From SG8-41 sp035456985 (GTDB taxonomy: Bacteria; Pseudomonadota; Gammaproteobacteria; Burkholderiales; SG8-41): DNA of 10,856 bases. The notes below the pieces were generated by a model. It searched no databases and was not told the DNA's origin. It saw nothing but the letters and a program-made list of their open reading frames with translations. Position numbers and translations under genes: made by a program. The DNA lies in the NCBI GenBank assembly GCA_035456985.1, contig DATICE010000147.1, positions 1-10,856 of the forward strand, in the 5' to 3' direction. Shown in pieces: positions 1 through 5,864 of this stretch (position 1 is its first letter; each line of letters starts with the position of its first letter).

Positions 1-37
1 AACGTGGGCCGCGCTGTTCGGCTCGTCGCGAGCGTGA
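1..37 (+). CDS. 3' end of the peptidoglycan-binding membrane protein gene (same gene as 9667-10752)
   Basis: The reading frame gives the last twelve residues (TWAALFGSSRA and the preceding partial codon) and a TGA stop at 35-37. It is a duplicate view of the end of the gene at 9667-10752, produced by the circular overlap. It is not a separate gene. Confidence 0.9.
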   Translation, partial: TWAALFGSSRA

Positions 38-141
38 GATGGATCGCTTTCCCCTGGCCGCCAGCGCTGCATACAACTACGCGCAGCGCTTCACGATGCA
101 ACACCGCGGCGTGGACATCATGGCGCCGCTCGGGACGCCGG
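1..141. repeat. 141-bp exact terminal repeat, left copy (circular join)
   Basis: This stretch is identical to 10716-10856. The join restores two genes without a frame change: the end of the peptidoglycan-binding gene (stop at 35-37, equal to 10750-10752) and the M23 gene start at 39 (equal to 10754). A length of 141 is the usual largest k-mer of some short-read assemblers, so I read it as the overlap of a circular contig of about 10,715 bp. A genuine terminal redundancy is the alternative. Confidence 0.95.
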
Positions 142-521
142 TGGTTGCAGTGGAGGACGGCATCGCATGGGCCACGATCGATCCGAAGGGCGGAAATGTC
201 GTCTACCTCGATGGTGAGAGCGGGCTGCGGTACTACTACGCTCACCTCGCCAGCTGGACGCCGCTGCTTGTGGTGACGCACGATCCTAAGGTGCCGGTCA
301 AGGCTGGCGATCAGCTCGGGTACATCGGCAACACGGGCAACGCAGCCACGACGGCCACCCACCTGCATTTCCAAATGCGGCGCGGCTCGCTGGTGATCGA
401 CCCGTTCGACGACTTGATGAAAGTCGATCCGCATCGGCGCGGCACGCGGCCGTCCAGCGCTGCGCCCGCCGGAGCGCTGCTGTTGCTCGCGCTGCTTTGG
501 CTCGCGTCGAAAGGCAATTGA
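39..521 (+). CDS. M23 (LytM-like) endopeptidase with C-terminal membrane anchor
   Basis: This 160-aa protein is a zinc metallopeptidase of the M23 family, which cuts peptide cross-links in peptidoglycan. The zinc ligands are visible: H22 and D26 in QHRGVD, and the HLH motif with H108 and H110. YAHL (H69) and the GYIGNTGNA loop (94-102) are also typical. The domain fills residues 15-125, with no N-terminal signal peptide. A hydrophobic segment at about 142-156 (LLLLALLWLA) forms a C-terminal anchor, which is unusual for a secreted M23 enzyme and fits a virion or membrane-held lysin. The ATG lies 1 bp after the stop of the upstream peptidoglycan-binding gene, so binding and cutting functions sit in adjacent coupled genes. 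A role in entry (local wall digestion) or exit is inferred; the family call is firm. Confidence 0.92.
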   Translation: MDRFPLAASAAYNYAQRFTMQHRGVDIMAPLGTPVVAVEDGIAWATIDPKGGNVVYLDGESGLRYYYAHLASWTPLLVVTHDPKVPVKAGDQLGYIGNTGNAATTATHLHFQMRRGSLVIDPFDDLMKVDPHRRGTRPSSAAPAGALLLLALLWLASKGN

Positions 522-524
522 CCC

Positions 525-1331
525 ATGCCGCTCGTCTACACGACCACGGAAGGCCCCGACTCCAATTTCGTCGAGCTCAGCACGCCGAGCCAGAACATCG
601 AACGGCCGTTGCTGCAGGACCTGGCGCGGCTCGTCGCTGAGCTGCCGCAGCCGTCCGGGTTGCTGCTGCGCACGACCATTCTGACGAGCGGCACCAGCGC
701 CGTTTTCGGGCACGTCGCCGGCGCCACCACATGCCGCGTGCGCGGCGTGGGTGGCGGCGCGGCGGGGGGCGGCTCGGCAGCGGCCGCGTACACCGGTGGT
801 GGCTGCGGCGCCGGCGGCACCTATGGCGAGCGCACCTTTGCGATCGTCCAGCCCACGTCGCTTTACACCGTGGGCGCCGGCGGGCTCGGCGTAGCGAACG
901 CGGACGGCGGAGCGGGCGCAGCAAGCCAGTGGACGCACGATGGCGTCACCACCAGTTGTCCCGGCGGCTCCAACAGCACGAGCCGCATCGCTGCCGGGCC
1001 TGGCACTGCCGACACTGGCGTGGGGGGCTCTCCAGGTGCGTCAGCGACGAACGCGGACATCTCGATCCAGGGCGGCCGCGGCGGAACGCTGGTGCGCGAC
1101 GCTCTCGACCCTCCGCAGATCCGGATGTTTCTCGGTGGTGGTGGCGACTCGCAGTTGGGAAAGGGCGGCATCACGACGCAAGCGCCGCCGGGTAGCACCA
1201 ACTCGATTGCCGAGCGCGCGGGCACTGGCTTTGGTGCGGGTGGCTCGGGCCGCTGCAATGGGTCAGACACAACAGCCGTCGCCGGCGCCAACGGCTCTGA
1301 CGGCGTCTGGATCGTGGAAGAGTACTCGTGA
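525..1331 (+). CDS. Glycine-rich phage adhesin / spike-like protein
   Basis: This 268-aa protein has a short ordinary N-terminal part (1-65) followed by long glycine-rich stretches (GGGAAGGGS, GGGCGAGG, GGGGDSQLGKGG, GAGGSG). It ends in GANGSDGVWIVEEYS. That ending, with spaced glycines before a hydrophobic strand and EEY, is common at the C-terminus of glycine-rich phage tail-fibre and receptor-binding proteins. Six glycine-rich tracts probably form a polyglycine-type or beta-sandwich receptor-binding domain. Cysteines at 70, 94, 145 and 244 could form disulfides outside the cell. It starts 3 bp after the M23 stop, with AAAGGC as a ribosome site. Its stop overlaps a GTG of the next frame (GTGA), although I prefer the ATG at 1346 for that gene. 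Host attachment is inferred; no exact family is recognised. Confidence 0.75.
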   Translation: MPLVYTTTEGPDSNFVELSTPSQNIERPLLQDLARLVAELPQPSGLLLRTTILTSGTSAVFGHVAGATTCRVRGVGGGAAGGGSAAAAYTGGGCGAGGTYGERTFAIVQPTSLYTVGAGGLGVANADGGAGAASQWTHDGVTTSCPGGSNSTSRIAAGPGTADTGVGGSPGASATNADISIQGGRGGTLVRDALDPPQIRMFLGGGGDSQLGKGGITTQAPPGSTNSIAERAGTGFGAGGSGRCNGSDTTAVAGANGSDGVWIVEEYS

Positions 1332-1345
1332 AAGGAAAGCAACCC

Positions 1346-1840
1346 ATGAACCTATGTGATCAGCCCGATTGTTCCGAGCCGGCAACGCACTCCTACACGT
1401 GGGAGTGGGGGCAGTCCGGCACGTGCTGCCCGAAGCATCAGCAGATTTTACAGCAGACCGCCGGCAACCTCGGGCGGTCGATCACGTTCGGCGGGCTGTC
1501 GGGCGACGCGACGCCGCCGCTGCAGCGCGAGGAACGCGTGCGGCTCAAAGCCGAGGCCCTGGTGGTCGCTGAGGAGCTCGAGGAGGCGAAGCTGCGCGGG
1601 CTCGACATGTACCGCCAGATCACGCAGCTGACGCAGCAGGTGCAGTCGCTGACGGTCCGGCACCGCGAAGCGGAGGCGCAAGCGAAAGACGCGCGGGCTG
1701 AGCGCGACGAGATGGATCGGCGCCTCCAGGCTCTCGAGGCAGAAAACGCCGAGCTCACTGACGAGCTCGGGCGGCTGCGCGTGCTCTTGCCGCCGCCGCC
1801 CCCCCCGCCGAGCGACACGTTGCCCGGCGTGACCGCGTGA
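1346..1840 (+). CDS. Small protein with N-terminal zinc motif, long coiled coil and proline tail
   Basis: This 164-aa protein has three visible parts. Residues 1-33 carry C4-x4-C9 and CC(27-28)-xx-H31, a CxxxxC...CxxH pattern seen in many short zinc-binding phage and actinobacterial-type proteins. Residues about 60-147 are a charged heptad-like helix (EELEEAKLRG, RDEMDRRLQALEAENAELTD) that should form a coiled coil. Residues 149-155 are seven prolines encoded by an eight-base C run, followed by a short tail. A GTG at 1328 would overlap the upstream stop, but ATG 1346 has AAAGGA at 1331-1336 about nine bases upstream and keeps the zinc motif at the N-terminus, so it is preferred. Its place between an adhesin and a glycosyltransferase suggests a virion assembly or scaffold role. 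That is inference only. Confidence 0.72.
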   Translation: MNLCDQPDCSEPATHSYTWEWGQSGTCCPKHQQILQQTAGNLGRSITFGGLSGDATPPLQREERVRLKAEALVVAEELEEAKLRGLDMYRQITQLTQQVQSLTVRHREAEAQAKDARAERDEMDRRLQALEAENAELTDELGRLRVLLPPPPPPPSDTLPGVTA

Positions 1841-2562
1841 TCGTCGTCTCGCTTCTCACCTACCAGCTGGGCAAACAGCTGGGCATTTTGAACGCGGCTC
1901 GCGAGGTGTCGCGCCAGCTTGCCGCCGGAGCGCTCTCCGGCGACGAGCTGCCCGCGGTGCGTACGATCCAGCGGCTGCGCTCGATCGATACGTGCATGCT
2001 GTACCACGGCGCTAGCACCACGCTCCCCAAAGCTCGATCGCGCGCTGCGCATGCTGCGCTGGCAGCGACGGACGCCGATCTGTGGTGCATGATCGACGAC
2101 GACGTCGAGACGGACGCCGAGACGCTGGCGCGGCTCGTCGCGATCGCGCGCGCCGGAACAGTGGCCGTGCTGCCGTGCCTCGTGCGATCGACGCTTGGCG
2201 ATCAGCGAATCAACGTGCTCTGGCAAGGCTCGCTGATCAACCCGATCGGTGGAGTCGCAACCCGCGGCGTCAACCGCGGCGGCTGCGGGCTGATGGTCGT
2301 TCCCCGCGCCGCTCTCGAAAGGGTGCGCGACGAGTTTGCCGACGAGCTCTCGTACGACGACGACGACGGGGCGCGACGGGTCGCGCTGTTTGCGATGATG
2401 TTGACCGGCGATCGCGAGTCGCGAATGTGGCTCGGCGAAGACTACTCGTTTTGTGAGCGGCTGCGGGCCGCCGGCGTCGAGCTCGCTGCCCCGATCGAAG
2501 GGCGCTCGGTCCACGATGGGTTGTTGCTCGATCTGGCGGACGCCGCGTCGCTGCCGTACTGA
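1837..2562 (+). CDS. GT-A-type glycosyltransferase (GT2-like)
   Basis: This 241-aa protein has the layout of small nucleotide-sugar-dependent glycosyltransferases. It opens with a hydrophobic beta strand (VVSLLTY). It then has a segment STTLPKARSRAAHAAL leading into DLWCMIDDDVE, where D87-D89 form a DXD-type metal and sugar-nucleotide site. GGCGLMVVPRAAL (148-160) follows, and WLGEDYSFCERLRAAG (198-213), a typical acceptor-side acidic motif. No membrane segment is visible, so it is probably cytoplasmic. The start is GTG 1837 in a GTGA overlap with the preceding stop, implying coupled translation. Being in the virion operon, it may modify a virion protein such as the neighbouring glycine-rich adhesin. 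Modifying host surface glycans to block superinfection is the alternative. Donor and acceptor are unknown. Confidence 0.8.
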   Translation: MIVVSLLTYQLGKQLGILNAAREVSRQLAAGALSGDELPAVRTIQRLRSIDTCMLYHGASTTLPKARSRAAHAALAATDADLWCMIDDDVETDAETLARLVAIARAGTVAVLPCLVRSTLGDQRINVLWQGSLINPIGGVATRGVNRGGCGLMVVPRAALERVRDEFADELSYDDDDGARRVALFAMMLTGDRESRMWLGEDYSFCERLRAAGVELAAPIEGRSVHDGLLLDLADAASLPY

Positions 2563-2572
2563 GAGGGAAACC

Positions 2573-2749
2573 ATGTCCAAGACGGCGATTCGGACGCTCG
2601 AGCTGCAGGCGCTCGAGGCGCTGCGGCAAGCAGCGGAGGACGGCACCACCCAGGCGGCTCGAGAGAGCTGCATCGAAACGGCGCTCGCTTGCATGCGAGC
2701 GATCGCGCGACTCACGCCGCCAAAGCCGCGGCGGCGGCGCAGCAGCTGA
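2573..2749 (+). CDS. 58-aa helical protein with basic tail, end of the rightward operon
   Basis: This is a short gene with a good ribosome site: GAGAGGGA at 2561-2568, four bases before ATG 2573. The same GAGAGGGA stands before the gene at 7170. The protein is mostly amphipathic helix (LELQALEALRQAAEDG, ESCIETALACMRAIARL) and ends in PPKPRRRRSS, a basic tail that could bind nucleic acid. It lies 10 bp after the glycosyltransferase stop and is the last rightward gene before a convergent minus-strand pair. No homologue is recognised. A longer frame beginning at 2453 would overlap the glycosyltransferase and is less likely. Confidence 0.65.
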   Translation: MSKTAIRTLELQALEALRQAAEDGTTQAARESCIETALACMRAIARLTPPKPRRRRSS

Positions 2750-2766
2750 GCTGTCTGCTGGTATTT
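2740..2766 (+). terminator. Possible weak terminator between convergent operons
   Basis: CAGCAG at 2740-2745 and CTGCTG at 2755-2760 form a 6-bp stem with a 9-nt loop that overlaps the TGA of the 58-aa gene. It is followed by GTATTT. The T tract is short, so this is a weak candidate. Its place in the 33-bp gap between convergent genes supports it. Confidence 0.35.
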
Positions 2767-2782
2767 CGACGCCGATCAGAGC

Positions 2783-3088
2783 CTATGCGCGGTTGACTCG
2801 TCGCGTGACCATCCGAGCGTCGTAGCCTCCGATCGCCGTCAGCGCTGGCACCCAGGGCCCGCACACAGGTTCCCGGTGGCTGTAGTGCGAGACGTCGTCG
2901 CCGGGCTCGATCACGATTAGCCCGCCGCAGAACGGGCAGACGTCGCGATCTTCGTGGCGCATCCCTTGCCAGCGTATCACGCACTCGATGAAGCGATCGA
3001 CCGCGGCGCGCACTTGAGGATCCAGCGATCGCCGGCGCGCCGCTCGAGCTCGATCGGCTTGCTTGCGTCGGGCCCGACCGGGTTTCAT
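2783..3088 (-). CDS. Small zinc-ribbon-like protein, second gene of the leftward pair
   Basis: This 101-aa protein starts with a very basic segment (KPGRARRKQADRARAARRR), continues with a helix (DPQVRAAVDRFIECVIRW), and contains CPFCGG at 51-56. H68, H71 and C76 follow as further possible metal ligands. CPFCGG is typical of small zinc ribbons. The preferred start is ATG at 3088-3086, which overlaps the TGA of the upstream gene as ATGA. A GTG at 3115 would add nine residues. The basic arm plus zinc ribbon suggests a nucleic-acid-binding or regulatory protein, acting in the early phase because it is transcribed away from the virion operon. No family beyond a zinc ribbon is recognised. Confidence 0.65.
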   Translation of the reverse strand: MKPGRARRKQADRARAARRRSLDPQVRAAVDRFIECVIRWQGMRHEDRDVCPFCGGLIVIEPGDDVSHYSHREPVCGPWVPALTAIGGYDARMVTRRVNRA

Positions 3089-3453
3089 GGCGAGTTCGCC
3101 GATCGCCGCGGGCACTCGGGCGTCATGACGCCGTCAATCGACGTGCCGCAGCCGCCAAATCCCTTCAGCGGGCAGTCCTGGCACGTTGACGCTGGCGCGT
3201 GGGAGCGTAGGCACGTCGGACACATGTCCCACGTCTGGTGGTGGTGCTGCAGCTGGCCCGGCGCAGCGCCGCACGTTTCGCACCCCTTGTGGGGTTCGGG
3301 GCACCAGCGATCGTCGTCGTAGCCGATAGCCGGCGGCGCTGGCGCGCTGTCGAGCCGCGCGAAGCACCACACGCACGTCCCCGGACTGACCTGGGACTCT
3401 CGGCACGGCGCGGGTTGCCCCGCAGCCCGCGATCGCACTCGGCAACGCTGCAT
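3085..3453 (-). CDS. Cysteine-rich multi-CxxC protein, first gene of the leftward pair
   Basis: Read from ATG 3453, this 122-aa protein contains 13 cysteines, including four CxxC pairs (27/30, 58/61, 78/81, 91/94), plus a HHH run at 70-72. That density is well beyond chance in this GC-rich background and points to two or more zinc-binding modules. The reading frame is open upstream to 3753, but the extra residues are compositionally unlike the rest and run through the palindrome at 3645-3666, so I doubt they are translated. The start is uncertain: no ribosome site is visible, and a run of seven C (minus strand) lies directly before the ATG, a place where sequencing slips could hide a different start. 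It is coupled to the next gene by ATGA. A DNA-binding or regulatory role is inferred. Confidence 0.6.
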   Translation of the reverse strand: MQRCRVRSRAAGQPAPCRESQVSPGTCVWCFARLDSAPAPPAIGYDDDRWCPEPHKGCETCGAAPGQLQHHHQTWDMCPTCLRSHAPASTCQDCPLKGFGGCGTSIDGVMTPECPRRSANSP

Positions 3454-3644
3454 GGGGGGGCAGGGTGCGCCTCGAGCCTGGGTGACGTCAACGCCAGCGC
3501 CCCGCCGGCGCCTCGTCGCTGGCGTTGCGCGGGGGGGGCCGCCGCACCCTACGTGGTCCGGAGAACGGCTCGCGAGAGAGGCCTTTCCGCGCGAAGAAAA
3601 AGGCAGGCAACCTAGTAACACCCGCGGCAACGAACGCCTACATA

Positions 3645-3666
3645 ACATCACCCCTAGGGGTGATGT
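3645..3666. promoter_or_regulatory. 22-bp perfect palindrome, candidate operator
   Basis: The half-site ACATCACCCCT is followed directly by its exact reverse complement, with no spacer. It lies between divergently oriented genes, about 190 bp upstream of the leftward pair and about 340 bp upstream of the HTH gene. A dimeric repressor site is the simplest reading. The HTH protein at 4006 or one of the zinc proteins would be the natural binder. A recombination or replication site is an alternative. Confidence 0.5.
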
Positions 3667-3930
3667 GAGAGGCGTTGACAGCAGCGCAAAAGCCGCTTTC
3701 TTGCGGGAAATGGGTGGGTAGGTGTACGCAAAGCGTGGCGCAAGCGCGCACACTGAACGCCTAATCAGCGTAGATCCCGATCGGCCGATCTGGATATCGG
3801 TTCATCTCGGAGAGCCCCCCCCCAGTAAGGGGCGGCTCGTTCGTCACTTCAAGGGCGCCAACCCCGAGCGAAGTGGCGACGAGGGCGCTGTCAACTAGCC
3901 ACGAACCAGCAACCAACGTCCACCGAACGA

Positions 3931-3961
3931 GCCTACGCAGCTTCTGACACGGCTTGTAGGC
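3931..3961. repeat. Imperfect hairpin upstream of the HTH gene
   Basis: GCCTAC (3931-3936) pairs with GTAGGC (3956-3961). Inside, AGC (3939-3941) pairs with GCT (3952-3954) across a small internal loop. It ends 44 bp before the TTG start at 4006, so it could be a regulator-binding site or lie in the leader of that gene's mRNA. Both arms carry the CCTAC core that recurs around this part of the circle. Confidence 0.4.
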
Positions 3962-4005
3962 ACTTCGCAAGCAGCTGGCGACGCTACCGCCGGCCGGACG
4001 CGGTT

Positions 4006-4749
4006 TTGTCCGTCGGAACCGATGCGACGAAATCACTGCGCGGCGTCGTGGACCGGGCGCAGCAACAATCGCGCGCCTGGCAAGCCGATCAGCTGCGCCG
4101 GACCGGGTATGCGACGCCCCACCCCGAGCTCGGGCACGCCGTCACGTTCGCGCTGAGGGAAGCGGGATACTCCGTCACTTTCGCGCACATAGGCGGCCAG
4201 CTGGCAGCGGTGTCAACCGCGTACAACTGGCAAGGCTGCGCCCGCATCGCGGCGATCGTCGGACGGCACAAACGCACGGTCCAGCGCGCTCGAGCTCGTC
4301 TCGAGGCAGACGGCTTGCTGCGTTCCGAGCTACTATTGACCGGGGACATGATCGACGGGCAACGATCGCCGGTGCGGCATCCGCAGGTCGTGCGGGACGT
4401 TTCAGCGCTGCAACGCCTGGCGCGCGCTCGAGCAGCAGCGCGCAGCACGCAGCCGGCGCGCCGTGGCAAGCGACGCCCGTCCGCAGCGCACGCGCCGCAG
4501 CCGTCGCCGGCGCCGGCGCCCATGACGGCAGCCGAATTGCGGGCGCTCGGTGAAGCGCACCCCGAGTTTGCGGCGTTCTTCGGCGAGATGGCAGCCGCCG
4601 CCGCGAAGCGCCAGCCGCCGCCCCCCGCCGCGGCGAAGATTGAGCCCGGCGAAATCGACGCTGCCGAGCGCGATATCGCCGAACGCGAGCGCCAATTGAA
4701 GCTCGAACGCGAGCGCGTGCGCGGCCCCCCCCGCGGCCCGCCGCGCTGA
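4006..4749 (+). CDS. Winged-helix-type DNA-binding protein, candidate replication initiator or regulator
   Basis: This is a 247-aa protein. Residues about 78-104 (ARIAAIVGRHKRTVQRAR, then LEADGLL) form a helix-turn-helix of the sort found in winged-helix regulators and plasmid or phage replication proteins, with a possible wing after it. Residues 140-175 are basic and alanine/proline-rich (RRGKRRPSA), and residues 216-239 are a highly charged helix (ERDIAERERQLKLERERVR). The start is taken as TTG 4006 with GGACG five bases before it; GTG 4051 is an alternative. An eight-C run at 4725-4732 makes the last residues uncertain. It lies between two structured non-coding regions and next to the serine recombinase, which fits a replication initiator binding the region downstream. 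No HUH or polymerase motif is present. The HTH is well supported; the replication role is inference. Confidence 0.68.
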   Translation: MSVGTDATKSLRGVVDRAQQQSRAWQADQLRRTGYATPHPELGHAVTFALREAGYSVTFAHIGGQLAAVSTAYNWQGCARIAAIVGRHKRTVQRARARLEADGLLRSELLLTGDMIDGQRSPVRHPQVVRDVSALQRLARARAAARSTQPARRGKRRPSAAHAPQPSPAPAPMTAAELRALGEAHPEFAAFFGEMAAAAAKRQPPPPAAAKIEPGEIDAAERDIAERERQLKLERERVRGPPRGPPR

Positions 4750-4857
4750 ACGGCTTCCCCATCACCCTGCGCCCGGCGAGTAGCTGTCCCCCCCCGGCCT
4801 CGTCCGGGCGCAGCTTTGTCCGCTGCGCGCACCTACATCGGCGCCAACGGCGCTCGA

Positions 4858-4882
4858 GGTGTCTCAGCTCGCGTGAGACGCC
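4858..4882. repeat. Small hairpin downstream of the HTH gene
   Basis: GTCTCA (4861-4866) pairs with TGAGAC (4874-4879) across a 7-nt loop, extended outward by GG/CC and one G-T pair. There is no T tract, so it is a poor intrinsic terminator. It could equally be part of the origin region. Confidence 0.4.
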
Positions 4883-5038
4883 GCTGCGCACGTGCGCCTA
4901 CATGGTGTTTGGGGGGGGCTCTCGGATGTGCAGATGACAGGGCGTCACCTAGATATGCCCCCCTGAAAATTTATCACTAAAGATCTGACAGGTTGCGCGC
5001 GCGAGCAGCCCCCATGGATCGGGCCTGTCGGGCTCTCC

Positions 5039-5090
5039 GAGCGGCGCTGTTGCCCCCCGCCGGCAGCCGACGCGGGGGGCTGCGCCGCTC
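5039..5090. repeat. Two-step 18-bp-stem hairpin in the origin candidate
   Basis: GAGCGGCGC (5039-5047) pairs exactly with GCGCCGCTC (5082-5090). After an internal loop of four bases against one, GCCCCCCGC (5052-5060) pairs exactly with GCGGGGGGC (5072-5080), leaving an 11-nt loop. Such a stem would be very stable in single-stranded DNA or RNA. Confidence 0.7.
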
Positions 5091-5136
5091 TGTCGGAACC
5101 GTCCGTCGCGTGCGGACGGACGCAGCCACCCGGGAC

Positions 5137-5164
5137 GAACTACGCGCGCGCGCGCGCGTAGTTC
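5137..5164. repeat. 28-bp perfect palindrome with (CG)8 core
   Basis: GAACTACGCGCGCG is followed by its exact reverse complement with no spacer. CCCG (5129-5132) and CGGG (5166-5169) could extend the stem outward. The central 20 bases alternate strictly between pyrimidine and purine, a sequence prone to Z-DNA or cruciform formation. It ends 64 bp before the serine recombinase start and may be a replication, regulatory or recombination site. Confidence 0.75.
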
Positions 5165-5228
5165 TCGGGCGAGACCACTTGCCCCGTGGCATGCTTGCTG
5201 GGTTTGGGGAGCGGAGGTCTAGAAGAGG

Positions 5229-5825
5229 GTGCAACCTGACGGCGCCGTCGTCGGCTACATTCGGGTTTCCAGCGCTGGCCAGGACTACGCCTACCAGCGC
5301 ACCGCGATCGAAGCCGCGGCGCGCGCTCGGGGCGAGCGCGTGCACGAGTGGTTTGGCGACGTCGCCAGCGGCTCGACACTCGAGCGGCCCGAGCTCGGGC
5401 GGCTGCGGGCGGCGCTGGACGTGCGTAGGGTGCGCACCGTGTGGGTCTGGCGGCTCGACAGGCTCACACGTAGCGGTATTGCCGACACCCTCGCATCCGT
5501 GGAGCACGTCCGGCGTTCAGGGGCGGAGCTCGTCAGCGTTGCTGATCGGGTGGCCCTCGACGGGGGGCCGACGGGTGAGCTCGTGCTCGCCGTGCTGGCC
5601 TGGTGCGCGCAAATGGAGCTCGCGAAGATTCACGAGAACCAAGACGCGGCGCGCGCTCGCATGCGCCAACAGGGGCGCACGTGGGGGCGCCCGGCGCTGC
5701 CCTCACCCCTGAAAGACGCCGTCGCCGCCGCCAAGTCGCAAGGAATGAGCTGCCGAGAAATTGCACGGCAGTTGAAAGTTTCCAAGTCGTGGGTTGCCGG
5801 CGTTTTGAAGGAATTGGGCCTATAG
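5229..5825 (+). CDS. Small serine recombinase (resolvase/invertase family)
   Basis: This 198-aa protein has the size and layout of the resolvase/invertase group, which cut and rejoin DNA through a serine-DNA link. GYIRVSS at 9-15 contains the catalytic serine (S14) and R12. DRLTRSG at 77-83 carries the conserved arginines of the family. A dimer helix follows (LVLAVLAWCAQMELAKIHEN, 118-137). CREIARQLKVSKSWVAGVLK (175-194) is the C-terminal helix-turn-helix that binds the site. The start is GTG 5229 with GGAGG at 5213-5217, an 11-base spacing; no better start is visible. It has no large C-terminal domain, so it is not a large serine integrase. It could resolve multimers of the circular genome, invert a segment, or integrate. 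The 31-bp interrupted palindrome 40 bp after its stop is a candidate target. Confidence 0.93.
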   Translation: MQPDGAVVGYIRVSSAGQDYAYQRTAIEAAARARGERVHEWFGDVASGSTLERPELGRLRAALDVRRVRTVWVWRLDRLTRSGIADTLASVEHVRRSGAELVSVADRVALDGGPTGELVLAVLAWCAQMELAKIHENQDAARARMRQQGRTWGRPALPSPLKDAVAAAKSQGMSCREIARQLKVSKSWVAGVLKELGL

Positions 5826-5853
5826 GCCGCCGCATGTTTTCCGCGGCGGCCTA
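5823..5853 (+). terminator. 11-bp perfect hairpin at the recombinase stop codon
   Basis: TAGGCCGCCGC (5823-5833), beginning with the TAG stop itself, pairs exactly with GCGGCGGCCTA (5843-5853) across a 9-nt loop. The stem strength and position suit a transcription terminator separating the recombinase from the virion operon, but no T tract follows. It may act with Rho, or simply protect the mRNA end. Confidence 0.55.
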
Positions 5854-5864
5854 GCGGTCAAAGC

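Larger units (their letters stand above)
3454..4005. other. Non-coding region between the leftward pair and the HTH gene
   Basis: No convincing gene is visible in these 552 bp. The region holds a G8 run (3531-3538), a 22-bp perfect palindrome (3645-3666), a TTGACA box (3675-3680) without a clear partner, a 12-bp palindrome GATCGGCCGATC (3779-3790), a C9 run (3815-3823) and an imperfect hairpin (3931-3961). Since the flanking genes point away from each other, it should contain their promoters and probably operators. Confidence 0.6.
4750..5228. other. Structured non-coding region, candidate replication origin
   Basis: No credible gene is seen in these 479 bp. The region contains C8 and G8 runs (4788-4795, 4911-4918), a hairpin (4858-4882), a 12-bp palindrome GCGCACGTGCGC (4886-4897), an AT-rich island (about 4964-4989), an 18-bp-stem hairpin (5039-5090), a 7-bp-stem hairpin CCGTCCG/CGGACGG (5099-5119) and a 28-bp palindrome (5137-5164). 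An AT-rich island next to dense inverted repeats beside a DNA-binding protein gene is the classic look of an origin of replication. There is no direct proof. Confidence 0.5.

Noticed and set aside
1438..2715. 425-aa open frame on the minus strand
   Set aside because: It is the antisense shadow of the coiled-coil, glycosyltransferase and 58-aa genes, and low in recognisable motifs.
3454..3753. N-terminal extension of the cysteine-rich protein to a start at 3753
   Set aside because: The added hundred residues are unlike the rest, pass through the 22-bp palindrome and a G8 run, and show no conserved-looking features.
3761..4036. 91-aa minus-strand open frame with a hydrophobic stretch (WTLVAGSWLVDSALVA)
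   Set aside because: The GTG start has no ribosome site, it overlaps the HTH gene start, and codon choice is unlike the other genes. I left it out, though it is the most plausible missed gene in this gap.
4993..5712. 239-aa plus-strand frame overlapping the recombinase
   Set aside because: It runs through the hairpins of the origin candidate and shadows the recombinase, with arginine/serine-rich nonsense composition.
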